A stretch of 64,000 bases of DNA from NCBI GenBank assembly GCA_040389045.1, contig JAZKAT010000006.1, positions 62,001 to 126,000 of the forward strand. The letters run 5' to 3'. Position numbers and translations under genes: made by a program. The DNA is from UBA5158 sp040389045 (lineage in GTDB: Bacteria > Pseudomonadota > Gammaproteobacteria > DSM-16500). Under the pieces are notes generated by a model, which saw only the letters and a list, made by a program, of their open reading frames with translations, was not told the origin of the DNA and searched no databases. Positions 53,505 to 61,641 of this stretch are shown here, in pieces. The first letter of the stretch is position 1; each line of letters opens with the position of its first letter.

Positions 53505-54144
53505 TATATTGGCCTACAATATTATCCATAATCATTTTAATTTCTGCTTGCACCGCCGCCAGCGGTTTGGTGGCATCAATTATTTTAAATCGATCTGGCT
53601 CCCCCTTGGCGCGAACCAGATAAGCCGTGCGCACGCGTTCAAAAAAATCCAGCTTTTCCTGCTCAATTCTATCATGCATACTGCGATTTTTCGCCCGCGC
53701 CATGCCTAATTGTGGTGGCGCATCCAGCAATATCGTTACCTGCGGCCGCAACTCTCCCACAATCCAATCATCCAATTGCTTGATTTGTTGCGTATCAAAA
53801 CCGCGGCCACCGCCTTGATAGGCATAGCTAGCATCCACAAAGCGATCGCAGATCACCCATTTACCTGCCGCCAGAGCGGGTAAAATCAAATTGACAATAT
53901 GCTGGGAACGGCTGGCGAACATGAGTAACAACTCCGTGACCGGAGTGATTTCTTCCGCCACATTGGGATTGAGTAATAACTGCCGGATTTGTTCCGCCAC
54001 TGGCGTGCCGCCAGGTTCGCGCGTAGTGATAAAATCAATTTGGGCTTGCTGCAAATATTGCTGAATAAATTTAACTGCGGTTGATTTACCTAAGCCTTCG
54101 CCACCTTCCAGGGTCAGAAACACTCCGCGTTGAGATTGCTGCAT
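53494..54144 (-). CDS. tmk: Thymidylate kinase
   Basis: Phosphorylates dTMP to dTDP. 216 aa. P-loop LEGGEGLGKSTAVKF (about 12-26), where Glu rather than the commonest Asp/Ser follows the Gly pair; TTREPGGTPVAEQIR (about 41-55) for the nucleoside; the DR motif CDRFVDASYAYQGGGRG (about 95-111); and RAKNRSMHDRIEQE as lid. It begins 24 nt after mltG and overlaps holB by 11 nt, in the conserved mltG-tmk-holB order. Confidence 0.96.
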   Translation of the reverse strand: MQQSQRGVFLTLEGGEGLGKSTAVKFIQQYLQQAQIDFITTREPGGTPVAEQIRQLLLNPNVAEEITPVTELLLMFASRSQHIVNLILPALAAGKWVICDRFVDASYAYQGGGRGFDTQQIKQLDDWIVGELRPQVTILLDAPPQLGMARAKNRSMHDRIEQEKLDFFERVRTAYLVRAKGEPDRFKIIDATKPLAAVQAEIKMIMDNIVGQYNEK

Positions 54145-54168
54145 TGCTGTTCCCTGTGGTAGTTATAA

Positions 54169-55254
54169 TTAATTAGTGCTAACTATTTTAAGTTTCAAAG
54201 TTCTCATCACGTATTTTTCCACTAAAGCGGAATTGAAAAAACTGGCACGATACTTCCTGGCAGCCGCGACGGCTTGCACATGTTCGACTAAGGTACGTGA
54301 AAATTGATGCGACCCACCCTCTCCGCGCGCCACAAAAAATAAATAATCATTCACATCAGGATGCATGACCGCATCCAGCGCCGCCAAACCGGGCATGGAA
54401 ATGGGTGTGGGTGGCAAACCTTTATTTAAATAAGAATTATACGGATTTACATTGTGTAAATCACTTTGATGAATGACACCATCATAATGTTCACCTACTC
54501 CATAAATAACGGTAGGATCAAACTGTAATAACATATCCTTGTGTAAACGGTTAACCATGACGCCAGCGATTATCGGTAATTCCTGTTTTAAATGCGCTTC
54601 TTTTTCAATAATAGAAGCGGCAATCAGCGCCTGGTAGGATGTCTGAAACGGTAAATTAGGCGATCGTGCTAACCATAATTGAGTTAATTTATTTTGCATG
54701 GCGACTAAGGCGCGATGCAATAAAATCATATCGGAAGAATCCACGACAAAATAATAAGTATCGGGAAAAAACCAGCCTTCTGGATTTAATTTGGCTTGGC
54801 CCAAACGCTGCATAATGGTGGCGTCGGATAATTTACGCGAGGTATGCATTAATTCATTACTATTATTCAAAGCCTGGCGCAGTTGATGAAACGTGGTACC
54901 CGGTACAATAGTGAATGCATGATAAATCAAGCCGGTGCCAGTCACGACTTGCGTGATCATTTGGTTAGGCTTAGTGCCTTTTGGAAAAAAATATTCGCCT
55001 GCTTTCAAATTATGAAGATCGTGTCGGTATAACACTAACCAGCAAAAAAAATAAGGATTTGACAGAATATGCTGGCTGGTCAGGTCATTAGCCATGCTTT
55101 TAAATGAAGCGCCCATGTGGACTTGATAACGAAAGCCCTGGTCAGCGGTGATTAATGGTGTAGCTAAAAATTTTTTGAAGGCAATACCAAAAACAATGCC
55201 CAGCGCAAGCACCGCGGCGAATGTCCATAGTAGCATTAGGCGTAGAGTTCTCAT
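54169..55254 (-). CDS. mltG: Endolytic murein transglycosylase MltG
   Basis: Inner-membrane lytic transglycosylase that cuts nascent glycan strands and sets their length. 361 aa: membrane helix about 5-26, a LysM-like/YceG region (about 40-160), and the catalytic part with IIEKEAHLKQELPIIAGVMVNRL, whose Glu is the family catalytic residue (about 221), then NPYNSYLNKGLPPTPISMPG and FVARGEGGSHQFSRTL. The gene order fabF-mltG-tmk lacks the pabC gene that lies between fabF and mltG in E. coli. Confidence 0.94.
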   Translation of the reverse strand: MRTLRLMLLWTFAAVLALGIVFGIAFKKFLATPLITADQGFRYQVHMGASFKSMANDLTSQHILSNPYFFCWLVLYRHDLHNLKAGEYFFPKGTKPNQMITQVVTGTGLIYHAFTIVPGTTFHQLRQALNNSNELMHTSRKLSDATIMQRLGQAKLNPEGWFFPDTYYFVVDSSDMILLHRALVAMQNKLTQLWLARSPNLPFQTSYQALIAASIIEKEAHLKQELPIIAGVMVNRLHKDMLLQFDPTVIYGVGEHYDGVIHQSDLHNVNPYNSYLNKGLPPTPISMPGLAALDAVMHPDVNDYLFFVARGEGGSHQFSRTLVEHVQAVAAARKYRASFFNSALVEKYVMRTLKLKIVSTN

Positions 55255-55285
55255 GGCTCATGGTTCTCTGAAATGACATCAGGTG

Positions 55286-56530
55286 TTACTTTTCCATTTC
55301 ACGAAACAATAAAGTACCATTTGTTCCGCCAAAACCAAATGAATTTGATAATGCTGCGCGAATGCGCATTTTTTGTGATTTGTTTGCGACAAAATTCAAA
55401 TCGCAACCTTCGCTTGGGTTGTCAAGATTCATAGTGGGCGGTGCAATCTGGTCCCTCAGCGCCAAGATGCAAAAAATTGCTTCTACGGAACCCGCCGCGC
55501 CTAACAAATGCCCAATCATGGATTTGGTTGAACTGACCGCCAATTTATAAGCGTGGTCTTTGAAACTATGTTTGATGGCTCGGACTTCTAACTCATCACC
55601 CACTGGGGTTGAAGTACCGTGCGCATTAATGTAATCCACTTCATCATGGCGCATCCCGGCATCTTTGAGCGCATTGTCCATGGCCTTGGCCGCGCCTAAA
55701 CCTTCCGGGTGCGGGGTAGTAATATGCGACGCGTCAGCGCTCATACCAAAACCCACCAGTTCCGCATAAATCTTTGCGCCACGCGCTGTGGCGTGTTCAT
55801 AACTTTCCAGTACCAGCACACCCGCGCCATCCCCTAAAATAAAACCATCGCGGTCCTTGTCCCAGGGCCGGCTGGCTTTTTCAGGTTCATCGTTGCGAGT
55901 TGACAAAGCACGCATCGCGGCAAAACCGCTGATGCCTAAACGCGTAGTCGCCATTTCAGAGCCACCAGCAATCATGACATCTGCATCACCGTAAGCAATC
56001 GTGCGCGCCGCCAGGCCTATATTATGGGTACCAGTGGTACATGCTGTCACCACCGCGATATTGGGGCCACGCAGATTAAACATGATGGAAACGATACCGG
56101 AAATCATATTGATGATTGCGCCGGGAATAAAAAACGGAGAAATGCGTCGCGGACCAGAGTTAAGCAAAATTTCAGTCGATTTGGCGATCATGGGTAAACC
56201 GCCTATCCCTGAACCAATCGCTACGCCGATACGATCGGCGTTAGCATCAGTCACCGTCAGTTTGGCATCTTCGATGGCTTCCATAGCGGCAGCGATGCCG
56301 TATTGAATGAAGATATCTTTTTTACGGGCTTCTTTTTCTTCCATGTAACGCAGTGGATCAAAATTTTTAACGCTGGCGCAAATCCGGCAGCTAATATCTG
56401 ACGCATCAAAATTTTCAATGCGCGTGACACCATTTTTGCCGGCCAAAATAGCGCGCCAGGAATCTTCCACATTTAAACCCAGTGGTGAAACCATCCCCAA
56501 CCCAGTGACAACCACTCGTTGCTTACTCAA
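55286..56530 (-). CDS. fabF: 3-oxoacyl-[acyl-carrier-protein] synthase II
   Basis: Condensing enzyme elongating acyl-ACP. 414 aa from a TTG at 56530. I choose this start because AAGGAG lies 6 nt before it and the product then begins SKQRVVVTGLGMVSPLG, as in E. coli; the ATG at 56545 adds only five residues and has no binding site. Catalytic Cys in VVTACTTGTHNIG (about 158-170), His in NAHGTSTPVGD, Lys/His in KSMIGHLLGAAGSVEA and NSFGFGGTNG near the end. It follows acpP after 53 nt. Confidence 0.95.
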   Translation of the reverse strand: MSKQRVVVTGLGMVSPLGLNVEDSWRAILAGKNGVTRIENFDASDISCRICASVKNFDPLRYMEEKEARKKDIFIQYGIAAAMEAIEDAKLTVTDANADRIGVAIGSGIGGLPMIAKSTEILLNSGPRRISPFFIPGAIINMISGIVSIMFNLRGPNIAVVTACTTGTHNIGLAARTIAYGDADVMIAGGSEMATTRLGISGFAAMRALSTRNDEPEKASRPWDKDRDGFILGDGAGVLVLESYEHATARGAKIYAELVGFGMSADASHITTPHPEGLGAAKAMDNALKDAGMRHDEVDYINAHGTSTPVGDELEVRAIKHSFKDHAYKLAVSSTKSMIGHLLGAAGSVEAIFCILALRDQIAPPTMNLDNPSEGCDLNFVANKSQKMRIRAALSNSFGFGGTNGTLLFREMEK

Positions 56531-56583
56531 AACAGGCTCCTTCATAGCGCAAGAAACACATGGCAGCTAGCAAACGGCAGAAA

Positions 56584-56835
56584 TCATTCTTTGCTGGATT
56601 CAGCAAGATGAGAATTAATATAATCAATTGCTTGTTGAATAGTCGTGATTTTTTCAGCTTCTTCATCTGGAATTTCAGTTTCAAATTCTTCTTCCAGCGC
56701 CATCACTAACTCAACAGTGTCTAATGAATCAGCACCCAAATCATCAACGAAAGAAGCATCATTCGTAAATTCACCTTCTTTCACACCTAATTGTTCAACA
56801 ACAATTTTTTTCACTCGGGCTTCAACAGTACTCAT
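56584..56835 (-). CDS. acpP: Acyl carrier protein
   Basis: Carries growing acyl chains on 4'-phosphopantetheine. 83 aa, very acidic. The modified serine is in DLGADSLDTVELVMALEE (about 32-49), with the canonical DSLD motif. Helices I-IV are evident, and the C-terminal AIDYINSHLAESSKE matches the family. It lies between fabG and fabF as usual. A 130-nt gap upstream contains a weak promoter of its own, expected for the abundant ACP. Confidence 0.97.
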   Translation of the reverse strand: MSTVEARVKKIVVEQLGVKEGEFTNDASFVDDLGADSLDTVELVMALEEEFETEIPDEEAEKITTIQQAIDYINSHLAESSKE

Positions 56836-56881
56836 AACAAATATTTCCCCTAATCAATAATACAAAAACGCAGGCGGTTGT

Positions 56882-56909
56882 AGTTTATTTGAAAACCATC
56901 AAGTTGCAA
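56882..56909 (-). promoter_or_regulatory. Possible internal promoter for acpP
   Basis: On the minus strand TTGCAA (56904-56909) and TAAACT (56882-56887) are 16 nt apart, about 47 nt before the acpP ATG. The match to consensus is moderate. The only clear intergenic gap inside the fab cluster (130 nt) is here, which fits extra transcription of acpP. Confidence 0.35.
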
Positions 56910-56965
56910 GCTGAATTTGCCTGCCAAAGCCTTATTTGGCTGACAAAAACCCAAAAAACGCTGAA

Positions 56966-57709
56966 TTAATTCATATACATACCACCATTCACATGCAATG
57001 TTTGGCCAGTGACATAACTTGCGTCAGAAGAAGCCAAAAACACCACAGCGGCGGCAATTTCTTCTGGGCGCCCCAAACGTTGCAAAGGAATTCGGGATAC
57101 CCATAAATTACGTTGTTCTTCGGGCAGCTCCCGCGTCATGTCCGTATCAATGAAACCCGGCGCTACCGCATTGACCGTGATGTCGCGCGAACCCACTTCT
57201 ATCGCCAGCGCTTTGGTAAAACCAATCAAGCCCGCTTTCGCCGCGACATAATTCACTTGCCCGGGATTACCCGTGACCCCCACGACAGAACTGATACTCA
57301 CTATTCTGCCCCAACGGGCTTTTACCATGTCACGCAAACAAGCTTTAGTGACGCGATAGATAGAATTTAAATTCGTCTCAATCACGTTGCTCCACTCCTC
57401 GTCTTTCATGCGCAACAATAAATTATCTTTGGTGATGGCCGCATTGTTAATCAAAATCGCTGGCATCCCAAAACGTTCCTTGATAATGGTAAGCGCTGCT
57501 TCAATCGATTCTGGTTGCGCGACATTCATCACTAAACCGCAGCCTTTCACCCCAGCTTTGGCTAGCGTCACAGAAATTTTTTCCGCGCCGGTAATGGTAG
57601 TTGCGGTACCAATGACGGTGGCGCCCTGTTTTCCCAACGCTAAAGCGATGGCTTCACCGATACCACGGCTGGCGCCGGTGACTAATGCGATTTTACCTGT
57701 ATGTGGCAT
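56966..57709 (-). CDS. fabG: 3-oxoacyl-[acyl-carrier-protein] reductase
   Basis: NADPH-dependent reductase of the fatty-acid elongation cycle. 247 aa. Short-chain dehydrogenase fold: TGASRGIGEAIALALG (about 12-27); the NNAA(I)TKD element; catalytic Ser-Tyr-Lys in SISSVVGVTGNPGQVNYVAAKAG; and PGFIDTDMTRELPEE for the lid. The ATG at 57709 with AAGGA 7 nt upstream is preferred over a TTG two codons earlier. It starts 11 nt after fabD. Confidence 0.96.
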   Translation of the reverse strand: MPHTGKIALVTGASRGIGEAIALALGKQGATVIGTATTITGAEKISVTLAKAGVKGCGLVMNVAQPESIEAALTIIKERFGMPAILINNAAITKDNLLLRMKDEEWSNVIETNLNSIYRVTKACLRDMVKARWGRIVSISSVVGVTGNPGQVNYVAAKAGLIGFTKALAIEVGSRDITVNAVAPGFIDTDMTRELPEEQRNLWVSRIPLQRLGRPEEIAAAVVFLASSDASYVTGQTLHVNGGMYMN

Positions 57710-57720
57710 TTTCAAAATCC

Positions 57721-58671
57721 TTATTGCATTTCAAAAGATGTTCCGAGTAATTCCTTCACGCCAGCAACACTATTCGTATTCATTAATTGTAACTCCGGCT
57801 GAATACGTTTATTTAAACCGTTTAACACTCTGCCGGGCCCGCATTCAATGATGCGGGTAATGCCCTGCTGGGTAAAAAAGTTTATGGTATCCACCCAACG
57901 CACTGGCATATACAGTTGACGGACTAAACCTTCGCGAATAAATTCGGCACTATCATAAATTTTGACATCCACATTGCTGACGACGGGCAGTTGCGGTTTT
58001 TGAATGGTCATACCGCTGAGCAAAACCGCTAATCTATCGGCGGCGGGTTTCATTAACACACAATGTGATGACACACTGACCGGCAATAGTTTCACCATAC
58101 GCGCGCCAGCTTCTTTGGCGATAATCAAGGCACGTTCAACCGCGCTGGTGTGGCCCGCAATGACAACTTGTCCCGGACTGTTAAAATTTGCTGGGGTTAA
58201 CACTTCATCGTCGATAATGGATTTTTCACAAACGGTTTTAACCATTGCATCATCCAGACCAATAATGGCGGCCAGCGCACCTACACCTACCGGTGCAGCT
58301 TCTTGCATATATTCACCGCGTGCCGCCACTAACCGTATAGCATCGGGAAAAGTAATGGCGTGCGCGCAGACTAAAGCCGTGTACTCACCTAGACTGTGTC
58401 CAGCCAGCAGCGCGGGCTGAATTTTTTTGTTGGTGGTTAGAATCCGCCATAGCGCATAAGAAGCAGCAAGCAGCGCCGGTTGCGTACGCACGGTTTTATC
58501 GAGTTCTTCCGCGGGGCCTTGTTCGGTAAGTTGCCATAAATCATAACCAAGCACGGCCGAAGCTTCGTTAAATGTTGCAATAATTTCCGGAAATTCTGGC
58601 GCGAGATCCGCTAACATGCCGACAGATTGTGAACCTTGTCCGGGAAAAACTATGCCTAGTGTGTTAGTCAA
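57721..58671 (-). CDS. fabD: Malonyl-CoA:ACP transacylase
   Basis: Loads malonyl groups onto ACP. 316 aa. N-terminal FPGQGSQSVGML (about 9-20), nucleophile Ser in AGHSLGEYTALV (about 91-102), the catalytic His in SSHCVLMKPAADRL and the C-terminal IIECGPGRVLNGLNKRI all match. The start codon is TTG at 58671, with AGGA 8 nt before it; no ATG or GTG is better placed. It follows fabH after 10 nt. Confidence 0.96.
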   Translation of the reverse strand: MTNTLGIVFPGQGSQSVGMLADLAPEFPEIIATFNEASAVLGYDLWQLTEQGPAEELDKTVRTQPALLAASYALWRILTTNKKIQPALLAGHSLGEYTALVCAHAITFPDAIRLVAARGEYMQEAAPVGVGALAAIIGLDDAMVKTVCEKSIIDDEVLTPANFNSPGQVVIAGHTSAVERALIIAKEAGARMVKLLPVSVSSHCVLMKPAADRLAVLLSGMTIQKPQLPVVSNVDVKIYDSAEFIREGLVRQLYMPVRWVDTINFFTQQGITRIIECGPGRVLNGLNKRIQPELQLMNTNSVAGVKELLGTSFEMQ

Positions 58672-58681
58672 TGTATGTATC

Positions 58682-59647
58682 CTAATATTTAATTAGCGCC
58701 GAGCCCCAAACTAAACCGCCCCCGAAACCTTCCAGCATTAACATTTCGCCGCGCTTGATGCGGCCATCACGTATAGCTTTATCAAGCGCCAGGGGAATAG
58801 AAGCGCTGGAAGTGTTGCCTTGATCATGCAACGTCACCGCCACCCGCTCCATCGGTAAATCGAGTTTTTTTGCCATAGCTTCAATAATACGGATATTAGC
58901 CTGATGGGGCACCAGCCAATCAACATCACTTTTTTGCAGTGAATTTGCCGCCAGGGTTTCATCAAATAAATCACCCAGTATGTTTACCGCTAACTTAAAT
59001 AATTTGTTACCGGTCATTTTGAGAAATAATTCTTGCTCTACATCCATTGGCTTGCCCAGACTGATAGGCAACGACAATACATCTTTGTGACTTCCATCGC
59101 CATGTAAATGCGTAGATAAAATACCCGGCTGATCGCTAGGGCCAATAACCACGGCACCCGCGCCATCGCCAAACAAAATACAAGTTGATCTATCTTTCCA
59201 ATCCAGCACCAGTGACATGACTTCACTGCCAATCACCAAAGCCGGTTTGGTCATGCCATTACGCACAAATTGGTCCGCGATACTTAACGCATAAATAAAG
59301 CCGGCGCAAGCTGCCGAATTAAGATCAAACGCCGGGCAACCCGCTATGCCGAAACTTTGTTGCAACAAGCAGGCGGTGCTGGGATACATTTTTTCAGGGG
59401 TGGTGGTGGCGATGATAATCATGCCCAGGTCATCGGGTGTGATACCAGCTTCAGCCATCGCGATGCGCGCGGATTTTTCCGCCATAAATAATGCTGTTTC
59501 ATGTCCAGCGGAAATATGACGCTGATGTATGCCGGTGCGGTCAACAATCCAATCATGGGTGGTATCCACAATTTTTTCCAAATCATAATTCGTCATGATT
59601 TTTTCAGGAAGATACGCGCCGGTGCCCAGGATTCGTGAATATTTCAT
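58682..59647 (-). CDS. fabH: 3-oxoacyl-[acyl-carrier-protein] synthase III
   Basis: Starts fatty-acid synthesis by condensing acetyl-CoA with malonyl-ACP. 321 aa. N-terminal RILGTGAYLPEKIMTN (about 5-20) and WIVDRTGIHQRHI; catalytic Cys in LNSAACAGFIYALS (about 109-122); His in VPHQANIRIIEAM (about 248-260) and Asn in DQGNTSSASIPLAL; GFGGGLVWGS at the end. It starts 3 nt after plsX and is followed by fabD after 10 nt. Confidence 0.97.
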   Translation of the reverse strand: MKYSRILGTGAYLPEKIMTNYDLEKIVDTTHDWIVDRTGIHQRHISAGHETALFMAEKSARIAMAEAGITPDDLGMIIIATTTPEKMYPSTACLLQQSFGIAGCPAFDLNSAACAGFIYALSIADQFVRNGMTKPALVIGSEVMSLVLDWKDRSTCILFGDGAGAVVIGPSDQPGILSTHLHGDGSHKDVLSLPISLGKPMDVEQELFLKMTGNKLFKLAVNILGDLFDETLAANSLQKSDVDWLVPHQANIRIIEAMAKKLDLPMERVAVTLHDQGNTSSASIPLALDKAIRDGRIKRGEMLMLEGFGGGLVWGSALIKY

Positions 59648-59650
59648 TGG

Positions 59651-60712
59651 TTATTTCCAAGAGAAAAAGCTGGTATTTTTAGCAAGCAAGCGCTCAACTT
59701 CAGCACTGATGCGTGAAGGAATATTTTTATCAACTTGCATGATGGCTTCTTCAATCGCATTCGCGAACGCATGACAATTCGCGCCCCCATGACTTTTTAT
59801 GACAATACCTTTTAAACCGATGAGACAAGCGCCGTTATAACGATCTGGATCAATCCAGCGGATTAACATTTTTAACACGGGTTTGGCTATCACCCCGGCT
59901 AATTTGGTAAAAGTATTTTGATAAAAAGCCCGTTTAATTAATTTACCGATAAAAACCGCCACGCCTTCCGTGGTTTTTAACGCAACATTGCCGACAAAGC
60001 CATCACAGACTACTACATCCGCCTCACCTTTGTAGAGTTCATTACCTTCAATATAACCGGCGTAATTTAATGAACTTAGACTTCCTAATAATTGAGCGGC
60101 TTGTTTGACTTGCTCATTACCTTTAATTTCTTCGGAGCCAATATTCAGTAAAAAAACTTTGGGATTAGAAATATTATCCACTGCCGATGCCAGCACCGAT
60201 CCCATAACGGCGAATTGCAATAAATGTTCCGCGGTTGAATCGACATTGGCGCCTAAATCCAGAATACGGACATTTTTTCTTTCGATAGCCGTGGGAAAAG
60301 TGGAAATAATCGCTGGTCTATCGATACCGGGCAGGGTTTTTAAGACAAAGCGCGCGGTCGCCATTAATGCTCCCGTATTGCCAGCACTAACGCAAGCATG
60401 AGCGATATTGTCTTTAACAAGATTGATTGCGACGCGCATGGAGGAATCTTTTTTGGTGCGCAAAGCCATTGAAGGCGATTCATCCATGGCCACGCGCTGC
60501 GTAGTGTGATGAATCACTAAACGTGATTCATCACCAGGATTTTTTTTTTGATTTATTTGAAGTTGTTGCTGTAAAACATCACTGTCACCGACCAGAATCA
60601 GCTTTAACGCCGCATGACGCTTAAGCACTTCCAACGCGGCGGGAACGATAACAGCGGGGCCATGATCACCCCCCATAGCATCAACTGCAATGGTTATGTT
60701 GTTCAAGGGCAT
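59651..60712 (-). CDS. plsX: Phosphate acyltransferase PlsX
   Basis: Converts acyl-ACP to acyl-phosphate, the first step of phospholipid synthesis via PlsY. 353 aa. Family segments: AVDAMGGDHGPAVIVPAALE (about 9-28), VDESP-like MDESPSMALRTKKDSSMRVA (about 74-93), SAGNTGALMATARF, LDLGANVDSTAEHLLQFAVMG and VVCDGFVGNVALKTTEG. The start overlaps the rpmF stop (TAATG), giving tight coupling. Together with fabHDG and acpP it links phospholipid and fatty-acid synthesis in one transcript. Confidence 0.96.
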   Translation of the reverse strand: MPLNNITIAVDAMGGDHGPAVIVPAALEVLKRHAALKLILVGDSDVLQQQLQINQKKNPGDESRLVIHHTTQRVAMDESPSMALRTKKDSSMRVAINLVKDNIAHACVSAGNTGALMATARFVLKTLPGIDRPAIISTFPTAIERKNVRILDLGANVDSTAEHLLQFAVMGSVLASAVDNISNPKVFLLNIGSEEIKGNEQVKQAAQLLGSLSSLNYAGYIEGNELYKGEADVVVCDGFVGNVALKTTEGVAVFIGKLIKRAFYQNTFTKLAGVIAKPVLKMLIRWIDPDRYNGACLIGLKGIVIKSHGGANCHAFANAIEEAIMQVDKNIPSRISAEVERLLAKNTSFFSWK

Positions 60713-60918
60713 TACTCTTCAGAGTTGTCTTCTTCTTCAGACACAGCATTTTTTACAATAACCTGTCGGCCTTTGTAATATCCATCTGGACTGATGTGGT
60801 GACGACGATGGGTTTCACCGGTTGCCGCATCAACTGACAACGCTGTGCTGGTGAGCGCATCGTGGGCTCTACGCATGCCGCGTCTTGATCGTGGTACTCG
60901 ACTCTTTTGTACTGCCAT
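60712..60918 (-). CDS. rpmF: 50S ribosomal protein L32
   Basis: Small basic ribosomal protein of 68 aa. The N-terminus AVQKSRVPRSRRGMRRAHDAL is the family signature, followed by the VDAATGETHRRHHISPDGYYKG segment and an acidic tail (SEEEDNSEE). The cysteine zinc ligands seen in some L32 versions are absent, as in E. coli. It follows yceD after 27 nt and overlaps plsX by one base. Confidence 0.96.
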   Translation of the reverse strand: MAVQKSRVPRSRRGMRRAHDALTSTALSVDAATGETHRRHHISPDGYYKGRQVIVKNAVSEEEDNSEE

Positions 60919-60945
60919 GGTGTGGCTCCTAATCTAAACTTGCTT

Positions 60946-61470
60946 TTATTTGGGCTTGACCTTCAATGATTCAATGACCTTAAAGGGGTTAACTTTTTTT
61001 GGTTGGGTGGCGTCAGGGTCCTCGAGCACCACAACCGGCATTTTTACTTTGCAATCCTTGGGGTCGTGCATTAACACTATGGGCAAGTTGATTATCAACT
61101 CTTCCTCTATCATTTCAGCAAGATTTAGACTGTCGTCTATGATCAATACTGGATCATAATGAGCTGGTAATTCTTTTGCTTTTGCATCTGTTTCAACGAT
61201 TCCGAAGGCAAAGTCGGAAATTATCTCATAAACAAAAGGTTCGAGACAGCGTTGGCATTGAACGGCCAATTCTGCTTTAACCTGTCCTTTTGAAAATTTT
61301 ATCTTTTTATCCATCCCAAACTGGATATGCACTTGGGCTTCGCCGGTGGGACTGTTGAGGCTAGGGGCGAGCCTTAGCATATTGCTGATGGGCAACGTGC
61401 CATGCAAGTCCATTGCGTTTTCAGCAAACCGGACGGGGTCCACATGTGTTGGTAGATTATTATTTAACAT
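60946..61470 (-). CDS. yceD: YceD/DUF177 family protein
   Basis: 174 aa, conserved gene found directly upstream of rpmF in most bacteria; in plants and some bacteria the family is linked to 23S rRNA maturation, here only by inference. Visible: N-terminal THVDPVRFAENAMDLHGTLP aligning with E. coli YceD from its first residues, a C-x-x-C in AVQCQRCLEPFVYEI (about 89-103) and an acidic middle (ETDAKAKELPAHYDPVLI). The consensus promoter overlaps the leader so closely that its mRNA may begin at the ATG. First gene of the yceD-rpmF-plsX-fab run. Confidence 0.9.
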   Translation of the reverse strand: MLNNNLPTHVDPVRFAENAMDLHGTLPISNMLRLAPSLNSPTGEAQVHIQFGMDKKIKFSKGQVKAELAVQCQRCLEPFVYEIISDFAFGIVETDAKAKELPAHYDPVLIIDDSLNLAEMIEEELIINLPIVLMHDPKDCKVKMPVVVLEDPDATQPKKVNPFKVIESLKVKPK

Positions 61471-61478
61471 GGGGGGGC

Positions 61479-61507
61479 ATTTTAAGCTTATGCCAGTGCT
61501 GTGTCAA
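61479..61507 (-). promoter_or_regulatory. Consensus sigma-70 promoter of the yceD-rpmF-plsX-fab operon
   Basis: On the minus strand TTGACA (61502-61507) and TAAAAT (61479-61484) are exactly 17 nt apart. The -10 ends 8 nt before the ATG of yceD at 61470, with a run of seven C between, so the first purine available for initiation is the A of the start codon. There is no purine-rich ribosome binding site. Confidence 0.75.
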
Positions 61508-61590
61508 ATGGCTAATTCGATGGATTTTTGGGGGTTTTTAGGATTTTGGGGGTAGAAGCGAGCATGATTAAAATTTATACATTTTATTAT

Positions 61591-61632
61591 GCCTCACCCG
61601 TCGCCGACCTCTCCCACAAGGGGAACGGTGAA
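61591..61632. repeat. Family C repeat, diverged copy
   Basis: GCCTCACCCGTCGCCGACCT and onward to GGTGAA. It matches the copy at 34440 but lacks an 8-nt CTACGGCG insertion, and the stem is weakened (GGGGAACGGT for GGGGAGAGGT). It lies between rluC and yceD. Confidence 0.7.
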
Positions 61633-61641
61633 GAGAGGTTG

